Program-made: the position numbers and the translations under genes
Assembly (NCBI RefSeq): GCF_019391655.1
Contig: NZ_JAHXPQ010000003.1
Span: forward strand, 434,001-498,000
Direction of reading: 5' to 3'
DNA: 64,000 nt
DNA from: Mucilaginibacter rivuli
GTDB lineage: Bacteria > Bacteroidota > Bacteroidia > Sphingobacteriales > Sphingobacteriaceae
Shown: piece by piece, positions 53,771 to 62,458 of the stretch
Position numbering within the stretch: position 1 is the first letter of the stretch
Layout of the letters: each line of letters starts with the position of its first letter
The notes under the pieces: generated by a model
What the model saw: the letters and a program-made list of their open reading frames with translations, nothing else
The model's database searches: none
Told to the model about the DNA's origin: nothing

Positions 53771-53929
53771 ATGAAAAAGATCATCATCATAGCTTTCGCA
53801 GTATTAACAACAGGGTTTGTTTCTTCTTGCACTAAAGACAACAGTGTTAAACCGGCTATCAAAGCTACTACATTTACTTCAGGCGATTTAACCACTGGTT
53901 CTGCTGACGGTACTCCTCCTCCTCAATAG
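53771..53929 (+). CDS. Small exported lipopeptide, copy 3
   Basis: The 52-residue product has the same signal peptide as copy 2 and differs from copies 1 and 2 in the mature part only by Phe for Leu (KATTFTSGDL). It carries silent base changes as well (for example ACT for ACC codons). It ends with the same GTPPPQ. The three copies form the repeat block 53337-53929. Recombination between copies should lead to gain or loss of units, so copy number may vary among strains. Confidence 0.8.
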   Translation: MKKIIIIAFAVLTTGFVSSCTKDNSVKPAIKATTFTSGDLTTGSADGTPPPQ

Positions 53930-53983
53930 TCACAATTAATATATCCGACAAACAACATCCGTTAATCCTTTAAATCACACACC

Positions 53984-54160
53984 ATGAAAAAGATCATTAT
54001 CCTCGTTATTGCATTATTATCAACAGGCATTGTATTTTCTGCTATCAACAACAAAAAAGAAGAAACCGCTAAACCGGTTGTTGTTAAGGTACAAAAGGGA
54101 GATTTTACCGCAAGAGCTACCGGCGATAACAATACCAACACACTTGCTTCTGCCGACTAA
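53984..54160 (+). CDS. Diverged small exported peptide, no lipid Cys
   Basis: The 58-residue frame MKKIIILVIALLSTGIVFSA is similar to the three preceding peptides in the signal part, but the Cys at position 20 is replaced by Ala (FSA-INN), giving a signal peptidase I-type site instead of a lipobox. The mature part keeps the order Lys-Pro, Lys, Gly-Asp-x-Thr (AKPVVVKVQKGDFTARATGD) and ends TLASAD. It would thus be released into the periplasm or medium instead of being membrane-bound. It lies 54 bases behind copy 3. The different spacer shows an older duplication. Confidence 0.7.
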   Translation: MKKIIILVIALLSTGIVFSAINNKKEETAKPVVVKVQKGDFTARATGDNNTNTLASAD

Positions 54161-54238
54161 TTCTGATATTGGTAGAGAAAAAACACACTCTTATATTGAG
54201 AGAGATAAATATGTGTGCTATAAGTAGCTTAATTAAAA

Positions 54239-55222
54239 CTATTTAACTACGATCATTTTCTTACTCAGCTGCCTGCCTGCTATATTCATTACATAGATGT
54301 ATATTCCCGGCGACACATTGGTAAGATCAACAACAACTTGATGATAACCGCTATTATAGGCACTTTGAGTAATAGTTTTTGTGAGCGCACCTGTAATACT
54401 ATATAACTCAATATCAACACTACCAGCTTGCGACATGCTAAAACCTATTGTAGTTTTAGTATTTGCCGGGTTAGGAAAATTCTGGTCCAGCCCTATCAGC
54501 AATAACTTGCTTTCAATAGCAAAGTTTATTACATCAAACAAAATATAAGCTATAAACTTATTTCCTGCAGCATTAGGGTGTATGCCATCGGCCTGGTAAT
54601 ACTTTTTAAAGTCGTTACCCAAACCCGCGTTAATATCAGCAAAGTAAATATGATTTTGAGCCGCAAGCTTTTTGTAGCCCGCATTTATAAGTGCTATTTG
54701 CTTGTTAATAGTTTTATAATAGATTCCTTTGGTTGGGTCGAGGTTTTGTAAGCTGCCTATCACAGTGGTTAAACCATGCCTGGCTGCAATATCAACCATC
54801 TTCTGCATGTTCTGTATAGTCAACTTGTAACTGGCATTTAATTGTGCAGGTGTTGGCGGAACTTTTTGACTGATAAGTTGAATGGCATCATTGATACCCA
54901 TCAAAATAAATACAAACCCCGTGCGCCCGTTTATAGCGCTTTCAAAACGCGCCAGGCCCTGGGTTGTGGTTTCGCCTGATATACCATTATTGGTTATAGA
55001 TACCTGTTTGCCAACGTAACAGTATTGAAAATTTTGCTGTAGATAAGGTTGGAAGGTAAAGCCTGCAATACCCTGAACCGTACTGGCCCCAAATGTGGTA
55101 ACATTTATGGTATCCTTAATATAAAACTTTGAGGCAGCACTACAACTTGGGGTTTGGCTAAAACCCTTAAATGTGCCAAAGCAAGCAAAAGCAAGTAATA
55201 AAATTATCTTTCGATAATGCAT
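54239..55222 (-). CDS. SGNH hydrolase with type IX secretion domain
   Basis: The 327-residue protein has a signal peptide (cut near GFSQ), an SGNH/GDSL hydrolase domain with the catalytic Ser in TFGASTVQG (near residue 46), the Gly/Asn blocks in FILMGINDA (near residue 105) and the Asp/His pair in YQADGIHPNAAG (near residue 208), and a C-terminal Por-type domain (residues 245-327: LDQNFPNPANTKTTIGFSM to QLSKKMIVVK) that directs export through the type IX system. It should act outside the cell as an esterase, perhaps on acetylated glycans. No partner gene is adjacent. Confidence 0.9.
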   Translation of the reverse strand: MHYRKIILLLAFACFGTFKGFSQTPSCSAASKFYIKDTINVTTFGASTVQGIAGFTFQPYLQQNFQYCYVGKQVSITNNGISGETTTQGLARFESAINGRTGFVFILMGINDAIQLISQKVPPTPAQLNASYKLTIQNMQKMVDIAARHGLTTVIGSLQNLDPTKGIYYKTINKQIALINAGYKKLAAQNHIYFADINAGLGNDFKKYYQADGIHPNAAGNKFIAYILFDVINFAIESKLLLIGLDQNFPNPANTKTTIGFSMSQAGSVDIELYSITGALTKTITQSAYNSGYHQVVVDLTNVSPGIYIYVMNIAGRQLSKKMIVVK

Positions 55223-55360
55223 TGAGTTAATTTTAATAGCTTAAACGCAGGTAACCAAACAAATATACAATGTTAAAACTAAATTCAGGGTAGCTTATTA
55301 CAATTAATGCGCCAATTTTAACTATCGCGCTAAGCCGATAAGGGAATAAAAGTTAAATTC

Positions 55361-55368
55361 TATATTTG
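55361..55368 (+). promoter_or_regulatory. -7 element of the M20 dipeptidase
   Basis: TATATTTG is an exact TAnnTTTG match, 18 bases before the start codon at 55387. Confidence 0.5.
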
Positions 55369-55386
55369 CATTCATATTTTTGAAGC

Positions 55387-56760
55387 ATGAACACCATTAA
55401 ACAATACGTTACAGAACACAAAGACAGGTTGTTAAACGAGCTATTTGAACTGCTCAGGTTCCCGTCGGTAAGTGCCGACCCCAAATACAAGGAACATGTG
55501 CTACAAACTGCGGATTATGTTGCCCAAAAGTTAAAAGATGCCGGTGCCGACAATGTTGAAGTTTGCCAAACTGCCGGTTACCCCATTGTTTATGGTGAGA
55601 AGATAATTGACCCTACCTTACCAACTGTATTAACCTACGGCCATTACGATGTGCAGCCACCAGACCCCCTGGAGCTTTGGAAAACCCCTCCTTTTGAGCC
55701 AACCCTGCGCGATGGTAAAATATACGCCCGCGGCGCTTGTGATGATAAGGGCCAGTTTTACATGCACGTAAAAGCTTTTGAACTGATGATGCAGACCAAT
55801 ACCCTGCCCTGCAATATCAAATTTATGATAGAAGGCGAAGAAGAAGTAGGCTCTGATAACTTGGGTACTTTTGTAAAGGCAAATAAAGAGCGTTTAAAAG
55901 CCGATGTAGTATTGATATCCGATACATCAATGATTAGCATGGAACACCCGAGCCTGGAAACCGGCTTACGCGGCCTGTCATACCTTGAAGTTGAGGTTGT
56001 TGGCCCCAACCGCGATCTGCACTCGGGCGTATATGGTGGCGCCGTGGCTAACCCTGCTACTATTTTGGCTAAAATGATAGCTTCATTACATGATGAGGAT
56101 AACCATATTACCATTCCGGGTTTTTATGATGACGTGTTGGAACTTAGCGCCGATGAACGCAAAGCCTTGAACGAAGCGCCATACGATGAAGAGGAATACA
56201 AAACCGACCTTGATATAAAAGAGGTTTGGGGCGAAAAGGGCTACAGTACTTTAGAGCGTACCGGCACCCGCCCTACTTTAGAAGTGAACGGCATTTGGGG
56301 TGGCTACATTGGCGAAGGTGCCAAAACCGTACTGCCATCAAAAGCGAACGCTAAAATATCAATGCGCTTGGTGCCTAACCAACACTCCGATAAAATAACC
56401 AAACTGTTTACCGAGCACTTTACCAAAATAGCGCCCCCTTACGTTAAGGTTAAGGTTACCCCGCACCATGGCGGCGAGCCTGTGGTTACGCCAACAGAAA
56501 GCGTAGCTTTCCGCGCTGCCGAAAAAGCCATCGAGGCGTCGTTCGGTAAAAAACCTATACCAACACGGGGCGGCGGCAGCATACCAATTGTAGCTTTATT
56601 TGAGGCCGAACTGGGTATTAAAACCGTACTGATGGGTTTTGGTTTAGATAGCGATGCCCTGCACTCGCCAAACGAAAAATATGATATTTTTAACTACTAT
56701 AAAGGCATAGAAACAATACCTTTATTTCATAAATATTTTGCAGAACTGAGTAAGGCTTAA
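55387..56760 (+). CDS. M20-family dipeptidase
   Basis: The 457-residue metallopeptidase has the metal-site motifs TYGHYDVQPPDPLELW near residue 85 (His, Asp), YARGACDDKGQFYMHV near residue 118 (Asp shared between metals) and MIEGEEEVGSDNL near residue 150 (Glu pair, base). A dimerisation insert (residues 195-350) with EVEVVGPNRDLHSGVYGG follows, and the last metal His is in DALHSPNEKYDI. This is the CNDP/PepV-type dipeptidase pattern, cytoplasmic because no signal peptide is present. The following glycosyltransferase gene starts 46 bases later after a short direct repeat (GACTTTTAACTTTT). Confidence 0.92.
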   Translation: MNTIKQYVTEHKDRLLNELFELLRFPSVSADPKYKEHVLQTADYVAQKLKDAGADNVEVCQTAGYPIVYGEKIIDPTLPTVLTYGHYDVQPPDPLELWKTPPFEPTLRDGKIYARGACDDKGQFYMHVKAFELMMQTNTLPCNIKFMIEGEEEVGSDNLGTFVKANKERLKADVVLISDTSMISMEHPSLETGLRGLSYLEVEVVGPNRDLHSGVYGGAVANPATILAKMIASLHDEDNHITIPGFYDDVLELSADERKALNEAPYDEEEYKTDLDIKEVWGEKGYSTLERTGTRPTLEVNGIWGGYIGEGAKTVLPSKANAKISMRLVPNQHSDKITKLFTEHFTKIAPPYVKVKVTPHHGGEPVVTPTESVAFRAAEKAIEASFGKKPIPTRGGGSIPIVALFEAELGIKTVLMGFGLDSDALHSPNEKYDIFNYYKGIETIPLFHKYFAELSKA

Positions 56761-56806
56761 TTGTCGAAGCATTTTGACTTTTAACTTTTGACTTTTAACT
56801 TTCTAA

Positions 56807-57757
56807 ATGGATATATCTGTTGTAGTACCCTTATATAATGAAGTAGAATCGTTGCCCGAGTTAACCAGTTGGATAGCCAAGGTAATGGCCGCCAATAGCT
56901 TTACTTACGAAATTATCCTGGTGGATGATGGCAGTAACGATGGCTCGTGGGAAATGATACATAAGCTAAGCGAGGGAAACCGTTTTATCAAAGGCATACG
57001 CTTCCGCAGAAATTACGGTAAATCGGCCGCGCTGAATACCGGCTTTGGTAAAGCGGAGGGCAATGTGGTAATTACCATGGATGCCGACCTGCAGGATAGC
57101 CCCGATGAGATACCCGAACTGTACCGCCGCATCACCGAAGAGAAATACGACCTGATATCGGGATGGAAAGCCAAACGGCACGATCCGCTCAGCAAAACCA
57201 TCCCAACAAAACTGTTTAACGGCGTAACCCGCCGCATGAGCGGCATACACAACCTGCACGATTTTAACTGCGGGCTAAAAGCTTACCGTAAGGCTGTTAT
57301 TAAAAACATAGAGGTATATGGCGAAATGCACCGCTATATCCCGGTTTTAGCAAAATGGGCCGGCTTTACTAAAATTGGCGAGCAGGTGGTAGAGCATTTC
57401 CCGCGCAAATACGGCACAACCAAATTTGGCTTGAGCAGGTTTATTAATGGTTTTTTAGATCTGTTATCGATATTCTTCGTTGGTAAGTTTGCTAAGCGCC
57501 CAATGCATTTTTTTGGCAGCCTGGGTGTGTTGAGTTTTTTGGTGGGTTTTATAGCAATTATTTGGATCATATCGGATAAATTGTACAACATAGCACATCA
57601 CCAGGTGTACCGCGATGCTACAGAACAACCTTTGTTCTACATTTCGCTGGTGGCCATAATTGTAGGTTTTCAATTGTTCCTTACGGGATTTGTATCCGAA
57701 TTAGTATCGCGCAACGGTACTGACAGAAATAAGTACCAGGTTGACGAAGTGATTTAG
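56807..57757 (+). CDS. GT2 glycosyltransferase with two C-terminal TM helices (GtrB/DPM1-like)
   Basis: The 316-residue protein starts with DISVVVPLYNEVESLPELTS and contains the DXD-like motif TMDADLQDSPDEIPELY near residue 92, an acceptor block YGEMHRYIPVLAKWAGF near residue 170 and two membrane segments at the C-terminus (about residues 235-260 and 275-300). This layout is that of GtrB/ArnC/DPM1-like enzymes that load a sugar on undecaprenyl phosphate. It would supply a lipid-linked sugar for a surface decoration. The donor is unknown. A dispersed palindromic repeat follows 9 bases behind the stop. Confidence 0.88.
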   Translation: MDISVVVPLYNEVESLPELTSWIAKVMAANSFTYEIILVDDGSNDGSWEMIHKLSEGNRFIKGIRFRRNYGKSAALNTGFGKAEGNVVITMDADLQDSPDEIPELYRRITEEKYDLISGWKAKRHDPLSKTIPTKLFNGVTRRMSGIHNLHDFNCGLKAYRKAVIKNIEVYGEMHRYIPVLAKWAGFTKIGEQVVEHFPRKYGTTKFGLSRFINGFLDLLSIFFVGKFAKRPMHFFGSLGVLSFLVGFIAIIWIISDKLYNIAHHQVYRDATEQPLFYISLVAIIVGFQLFLTGFVSELVSRNGTDRNKYQVDEVI

Positions 57758-57766
57758 TTATTAAAG

Positions 57767-57853
57767 CGTCATTGCGAGGTACGAAGCAATCCTAAACTTT
57801 GTATGTTTGCTACATGCCGCTTTAGGATTGCCACTCTATCGCTCACAATGACG
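57767..57853. repeat. Dispersed palindromic repeat, copy 3
   Basis: The left arm CGTCATTGCGAGG-TACGAAGCAATCC is well kept, the right end is degraded to CTCACAATGACG. It begins 9 bases behind a plus-strand stop codon like the other copies. Confidence 0.8.
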
Positions 57854-57885
57854 TGGTTTTTTTTAAAAGACATCTATAATAACAC

Positions 57886-58854
57886 ATGTTTTTCTCCATT
57901 ATCATTCCACTATATAACCGTCCGCAGGAGATAAAAGAACTGCTGGAAACCCTCGTAAAACAAACATATACCCAGTTTGAGGTTTTGGTAATTGAGGATG
58001 GGTCTGTTGATGATGCGAAGGATATTGTTACCACATTTACCAATAAGCTTGATATCAGTTATTATGTAAAGCCAAACGAAGGCCAGGGTTTTGCACGTAA
58101 TTTTGGTTTTGCGAGGGCTAAAGGTGATTACTTTATCGTTTTTGATTCCGACTGTTTAATACCATCGCATTATTTGGATAACGTAAAAAACTACCTGTAC
58201 ACCCATCACCTGGATGCCTACGGTGGCCCGGATGCCGCCCACCCATCCTTTACACCTATCCAACGCGCCATCAGCTACAGCATGACATCGCCTTTTACTA
58301 CGGGCGGTATTCGCGGCAATAAAAAATCTATCGGGCAGTTTCACCCGCGCAGCTTTAATATGGGCATATCGCGCGAGGTTTGGGAGAAAACAGGCGGCTA
58401 CATCATTACCCGCTTAGGCGAAGATATTGAGTTGAGCATTCGTATCCATAAAATGGGCTTCACTATCGGCCTGATACCCAATGCTGTGGTTTACCATAAA
58501 CGCCGCACCAATTTTTTGCGTTTCTACAAGCAGATTCACTTTTTTGGCAGGGCGCGTATCAATATCTACAAATTTTTCCCATCCGAATTAAAGGCGGTTC
58601 ACTTTTTCCCTGCTCTTGTAACACTGGGCTTGCTTTTCATTATTTTAATTAATATATTTAATAGCCCGATAGCCCAAATTTTCAACCTTTTGTTAGCTAT
58701 TTACGTATTGTTAATATTTATCCATTCGTGGATCAAAAATAGTTCGGTAAAAATTGCATTTTTGAGCATAATAGCCGCATTTATACAATTAACAGCTTAC
58801 GGGCTGGGCTTTATGGAGGATTTGTGGAAACGAGTAATAATTAAATCATCATAA
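57886..58854 (+). CDS. GT2 glycosyltransferase with C-terminal membrane part
   Basis: The 322-residue protein starts FSIIIPLYNRPQEIKELLET and has VLVIEDGSVDDAKDIV, GFARNFGFARAKGDYFIVFD with the DSDC metal site near residue 87, and a late RLGEDIELSIRIHKMGF block near residue 178, which together are the GT-A fold of family 2. A hydrophobic C-terminal part (residues 240-310) contains about three membrane segments. It probably acts in surface glycan or glycolipid synthesis. It is translationally linked to the next gene, whose ATG follows directly after its stop codon. Confidence 0.88.
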   Translation: MFFSIIIPLYNRPQEIKELLETLVKQTYTQFEVLVIEDGSVDDAKDIVTTFTNKLDISYYVKPNEGQGFARNFGFARAKGDYFIVFDSDCLIPSHYLDNVKNYLYTHHLDAYGGPDAAHPSFTPIQRAISYSMTSPFTTGGIRGNKKSIGQFHPRSFNMGISREVWEKTGGYIITRLGEDIELSIRIHKMGFTIGLIPNAVVYHKRRTNFLRFYKQIHFFGRARINIYKFFPSELKAVHFFPALVTLGLLFIILINIFNSPIAQIFNLLLAIYVLLIFIHSWIKNSSVKIAFLSIIAAFIQLTAYGLGFMEDLWKRVIIKSS

Positions 58855-59583
58855 ATGTATCACCCATTTACCATAGCAGAAACCTTATCAACTGCCTGGA
58901 ATATTTTTAAAAAGCACTTTGTTACCATTATTGTTTATTCGGTAGTGGTATTTTTTATCCTGCTTATACTTGGTGTTATACTGGGCTTATTATTTACTGC
59001 CCAGGATTTTTATATTGATATGCTGGTTTCGCTTATTGTAGTAGTACTACAGGCCTATACCACTTTAGGGCTGTATAAACTCATTTTCACACTCATAGAC
59101 AGCGAATTTTATGAGTTCCACATCTCACAGATATTCCCCAAGTTTACCATGCTGGTAAGTTACGTAGTTATCGAGTTTATATTGGCTGCATTAGTGGTTA
59201 CCTATAAACTGTTTTTAGATAAGGTAACATTAAACGAAATGGTACGCAACATCGCCATTATTTTAGGCACAGTGGCAGGTTTGGTGTGTGTACTCAGGAT
59301 ACTGTTCTTCAATTCCTTTATTGCCGATGATGATTCGGGTCCGTTTGAATCGATAAGTCAAAGTATAAAATTAACAAAAGGCCATATTGTACATGTGCTT
59401 TCTATTTTAGGAATTATTATACTCCTGATAGCCATACCGGCAAAGCTGGCGCAGTATTTCCCTCCTGCTTCATTATTCATTATTTTTAGCTATCCGTTTG
59501 TTAACATATTTTTAGCGGTAACTTATCGCAAGCTGGTATACAGCCATAAAGACGTTGACGACCTGGACTCTGAAACCATTTAA
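58855..59583 (+). CDS. Multi-pass membrane protein of unknown function
   Basis: The 242-residue protein contains about six hydrophobic segments (residues 20-50, 60-80, 98-122, 135-158, 180-202, 207-228) and short soluble loops, with an N-terminal FTIAETLSTAWNIFKKHF that resembles membrane proteins of the DUF975/YciC type. No catalytic motif is seen. It lies directly behind a glycosyltransferase and 2 bases before the GH3 gene, so the three are one operon, but the link in function is unclear. Confidence 0.7.
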   Translation: MYHPFTIAETLSTAWNIFKKHFVTIIVYSVVVFFILLILGVILGLLFTAQDFYIDMLVSLIVVVLQAYTTLGLYKLIFTLIDSEFYEFHISQIFPKFTMLVSYVVIEFILAALVVTYKLFLDKVTLNEMVRNIAIILGTVAGLVCVLRILFFNSFIADDDSGPFESISQSIKLTKGHIVHVLSILGIIILLIAIPAKLAQYFPPASLFIIFSYPFVNIFLAVTYRKLVYSHKDVDDLDSETI

Positions 59584-59585
59584 AC

Positions 59586-61091
59586 ATGGGATTAAAAGCT
59601 TTATTAAGTAAACCCTTTGCCGCATGGGCCAACAGGGGCATCAATAAACTGCGCACCAACGCGGTTGAACTGCAGCAAAAAACATTCGAAAAATTAATAG
59701 CCGATGCCAAAAACACCGCTTTTGGCCGCGCCTATAATTTCCGCGATATTAACAGCTATTCCGTTTTTACCAAAAATGTACCCATAAGCGATTATGAGGA
59801 CCTGCGGCCTTACATTGACCGTGTAGTTAACGGCGAAGAAAACGTACTATGGCCGGGCAAGCCTGCTTACCTCGCTAAAACATCGGGCACAACATCGGGC
59901 GTAAAATATATCCCGATAAGTAAAGAGAGTATGCCCGAGCATATCAAAGCCGCGCGCAATGCTTTATTAAGCTACATACACGAAACAGGTAACGCCGATT
60001 TTGTTGATGGCAGCATGATATTTTTGCAGGGCAGCCCCATAATGGCCGAAAAGCATGGCATACAAACCGGTCGCCTGTCGGGCATAGTTGCTCACCACGT
60101 ACCGGCTTACCTGCAAAAGAACCGCAAGCCCAGCTATGAAGTGAATTGTATTGATGATTGGGAGCAAAAGGTTGATGCCATTGTTGATGAAACGCTGAAC
60201 GAAGATATGCGCCTCATATCGGGCATACCGCCCTGGTGCCAGATGTATTTCGACAGGTTATCCGCGAAAGCCGGGGGCAAAAAAATAAAGGACATTTTCC
60301 CCAACTTTAAGTTGTATGTATATGGCGGTGTAAATTACGAGCCGTACCGCGCGCGTATTGAAGAAAGCATTGGCTTTGGTATTGATACGATAGAAACCTA
60401 CCCGGCATCCGAAGGATTTATCGCTTTCCAGGATTCGCAAAAAGAAAAGGGCTTGTTGCTGATGGTAGATTCCGGCATATTTTACGAGTTTATTCCCGTT
60501 GATGAATACTTTAACGCTAATCCAACCCGCCTGAGTTTGGGCCAGGTTGAACTGGATAAGAACTACGCCCTGATACTGAACACCAACGCCGGGCTTTGGG
60601 GCTACAGCATTGGCGATACGGTAAAGTTTGTATCTAAAAACCCCTACAAAATTGTAGTGACGGGCCGTATAAAACACTACATCAGCGCCTTTGGCGAGCA
60701 TGTTATTGGCGAAGAAGTAGAACATGCACTGCTCAGCGTTGCCAAAGCCGAAGGTGTGGATATTACCGAGTTTACCGTTGCCCCGCAGGTAAACCCATTG
60801 CAAGGGCAGCTACCCTACCACGAGTGGTTTATAGAGTTTGGCACCGCGCCGAAGGATATGGTGGCATTTGCCTTAAAAGTGGATGCCGCGCTGCAGAAAA
60901 AGAACATCTACTACTTCGACCTGATAAAAGGCAGCATATTGCAGCCCTTGGTTATACGCAGTTTACAAAAAGATGCCTTTATTAATTATATGCGCAGCAA
61001 AGGCAAATTGGGTGGGCAAAACAAAGTACCCCGCCTGGCAGATAACCGGAATATTGCGGATGAGTTGGGTGAGTTTGTGATAAAGGAATAA
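59586..61091 (+). CDS. GH3-family acyl-acid amide synthetase-like protein
   Basis: The 501-residue protein is homologous to plant GH3 auxin-amido synthetases of the ANL adenylating superfamily. The ATP motif AKTSGTTSGVKYIPIS lies near residue 98, followed by FLQGSPIMAEK, and later by IETYPASEGFIAFQDS near residue 275 and the hinge block GRIKHYISAFGEHV near residue 358. It should activate a carboxylic acid as acyl-AMP and join it to an amine. Bacterial GH3 proteins are widespread in Bacteroidota and their substrates are mostly unknown. It starts 2 bases behind the membrane protein gene. Confidence 0.88.
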   Translation: MGLKALLSKPFAAWANRGINKLRTNAVELQQKTFEKLIADAKNTAFGRAYNFRDINSYSVFTKNVPISDYEDLRPYIDRVVNGEENVLWPGKPAYLAKTSGTTSGVKYIPISKESMPEHIKAARNALLSYIHETGNADFVDGSMIFLQGSPIMAEKHGIQTGRLSGIVAHHVPAYLQKNRKPSYEVNCIDDWEQKVDAIVDETLNEDMRLISGIPPWCQMYFDRLSAKAGGKKIKDIFPNFKLYVYGGVNYEPYRARIEESIGFGIDTIETYPASEGFIAFQDSQKEKGLLLMVDSGIFYEFIPVDEYFNANPTRLSLGQVELDKNYALILNTNAGLWGYSIGDTVKFVSKNPYKIVVTGRIKHYISAFGEHVIGEEVEHALLSVAKAEGVDITEFTVAPQVNPLQGQLPYHEWFIEFGTAPKDMVAFALKVDAALQKKNIYYFDLIKGSILQPLVIRSLQKDAFINYMRSKGKLGGQNKVPRLADNRNIADELGEFVIKE

Positions 61092-61195
61092 AGAGCAAGG
61101 AATAGGGGTTTAGCTTTACACATTATTCTTCATTTGCACATTTACTCATACACACATTTACACATTGAATGCCATGTGTTTATTCATAATATTGT

Positions 61196-61203
61196 TATTT
61201 TTG
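61196..61203 (+). promoter_or_regulatory. Candidate -7 element of dxr
   Basis: TATTTTTG fits TAnnTTTG, 44 bases before the ATG at 61248. A TTG-like -33 element is not clear. Between 61092 and 61195 only AT-rich sequence with short CACATTTA repeats is found. Confidence 0.45.
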
Positions 61204-61247
61204 TAACCGCGCTTAATTTGCAGCGATAGAATTTGTTGATACGTACA

Positions 61248-62444
61248 ATGCACCCTAACGATAGTAGTATTAAAAACATAGCCATTCTTGGCTCAACGGG
61301 CAGCATTGGCACACAGGCGCTTGAAGTTATTGCTCAAAACCCAGGCAGGTTCAGGGCTTACGCGCTAACTGCACTATCCAACGCCGACCTGCTTATAAAA
61401 CAAGCCATAGCCTTTTTACCCGAATATGTAATTATTGCCGATACCCATAAATACCCATACGTTAAGGCCGCGCTGAGCCATGTACCGGTAAAAGTACTGT
61501 CGGGATATGATGCCCTTACCGAGGTGGTAACTGTTGCCGAAATTGATACCGTGCTTACCGCTTTGGTTGGCTTCGCGGGCTTAGAGCCTACCATCGCTGC
61601 CATTAAGGCAGGTAAAACCATTGCCTTAGCCAATAAAGAAACCCTGGTGGTAGCAGGTGAATTAATTACCGACCTGGCTAAACAGCACGAGGTAAAGATA
61701 CTCCCTGTTGACAGCGAACACTCAGCCATTTTTCAGTGCCTTGCGGGAGAAGAAAATAACGCGATAGAGAAGTTGATACTCACCGCTTCGGGTGGCCCCT
61801 TCCGCGGTAAGAGCAGCGAATTTTTAGCTGGCGTTACTCGTGCGCAGGCATTAAATCATCCCAACTGGGTAATGGGCGCCAAGATCACTATCGACTCGGC
61901 TTCGCTGATGAACAAAGGCCTGGAAGTGATAGAGGCCAAATGGCTGTTTGATGTAAGCTTTGAGCAAATAGACGTTATTGTGCACCCTCAATCTATCATC
62001 CATTCAATGGTGCAGTTTGAGGATGGATCAATAAAAGCGCAAATGGGCTTACCCGATATGCGCCTGCCCATACAATTCGCCCTCACCTATCCCGAAAGAA
62101 TAAAGAGCGATTTTAAACGTTTTGACTTTGCAAATTACCCTAACCTGAGTTTTGAAAAACCGGACATGGAGACCTTTCGTAATTTAGCTTTGGCTTACGA
62201 GGCGCTCAATAAAGGAGGTAATATGCCATGCATTATTAATGCCGCCAATGAGGTAGCCGTTGCCGGGTTTTTAAACGGCGATGTTGGCTTTTTACACATG
62301 AGCGATGTGATTGAGACCTGCATGCAGAAAATTACTTACCTGACAAAACCACAATTGGCAGACTATTTGAATACTGATAAAGAAACACGCATATTAGCGC
62401 AAAGTTTAATACAACAAATGCCCAAAGCGGCAATTACTATTTGA
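61248..62444 (+). CDS. dxr: 1-deoxy-D-xylulose-5-phosphate reductoisomerase
   Basis: Dxr converts DXP to MEP, the committed step of the non-mevalonate isoprenoid route. The NADPH loop NIAILGSTGSIGTQAL is at residue 10, IALANKETLVVAGELI near residue 118, the metal/substrate block LPVDSEHSAIFQC near residue 147, and a later SLMNKGLEVIEAKWLF near residue 220. I choose ATG 61248 (398 residues); a TTG at 61233 would add five residues with no family likeness. It lies 14 bases before rseP, and dxr-rseP pairs are a common arrangement. Confidence 0.96.
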   Translation: MHPNDSSIKNIAILGSTGSIGTQALEVIAQNPGRFRAYALTALSNADLLIKQAIAFLPEYVIIADTHKYPYVKAALSHVPVKVLSGYDALTEVVTVAEIDTVLTALVGFAGLEPTIAAIKAGKTIALANKETLVVAGELITDLAKQHEVKILPVDSEHSAIFQCLAGEENNAIEKLILTASGGPFRGKSSEFLAGVTRAQALNHPNWVMGAKITIDSASLMNKGLEVIEAKWLFDVSFEQIDVIVHPQSIIHSMVQFEDGSIKAQMGLPDMRLPIQFALTYPERIKSDFKRFDFANYPNLSFEKPDMETFRNLALAYEALNKGGNMPCIINAANEVAVAGFLNGDVGFLHMSDVIETCMQKITYLTKPQLADYLNTDKETRILAQSLIQQMPKAAITI

Positions 62445-62458
62445 TTTAAAATACAATA

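Noticed and set aside
53337..53929. Regular repeats considered as a CRISPR array
   Set aside because: The unit is 216-218 bases with conserved reading frames, far longer than CRISPR repeats and with no spacers.
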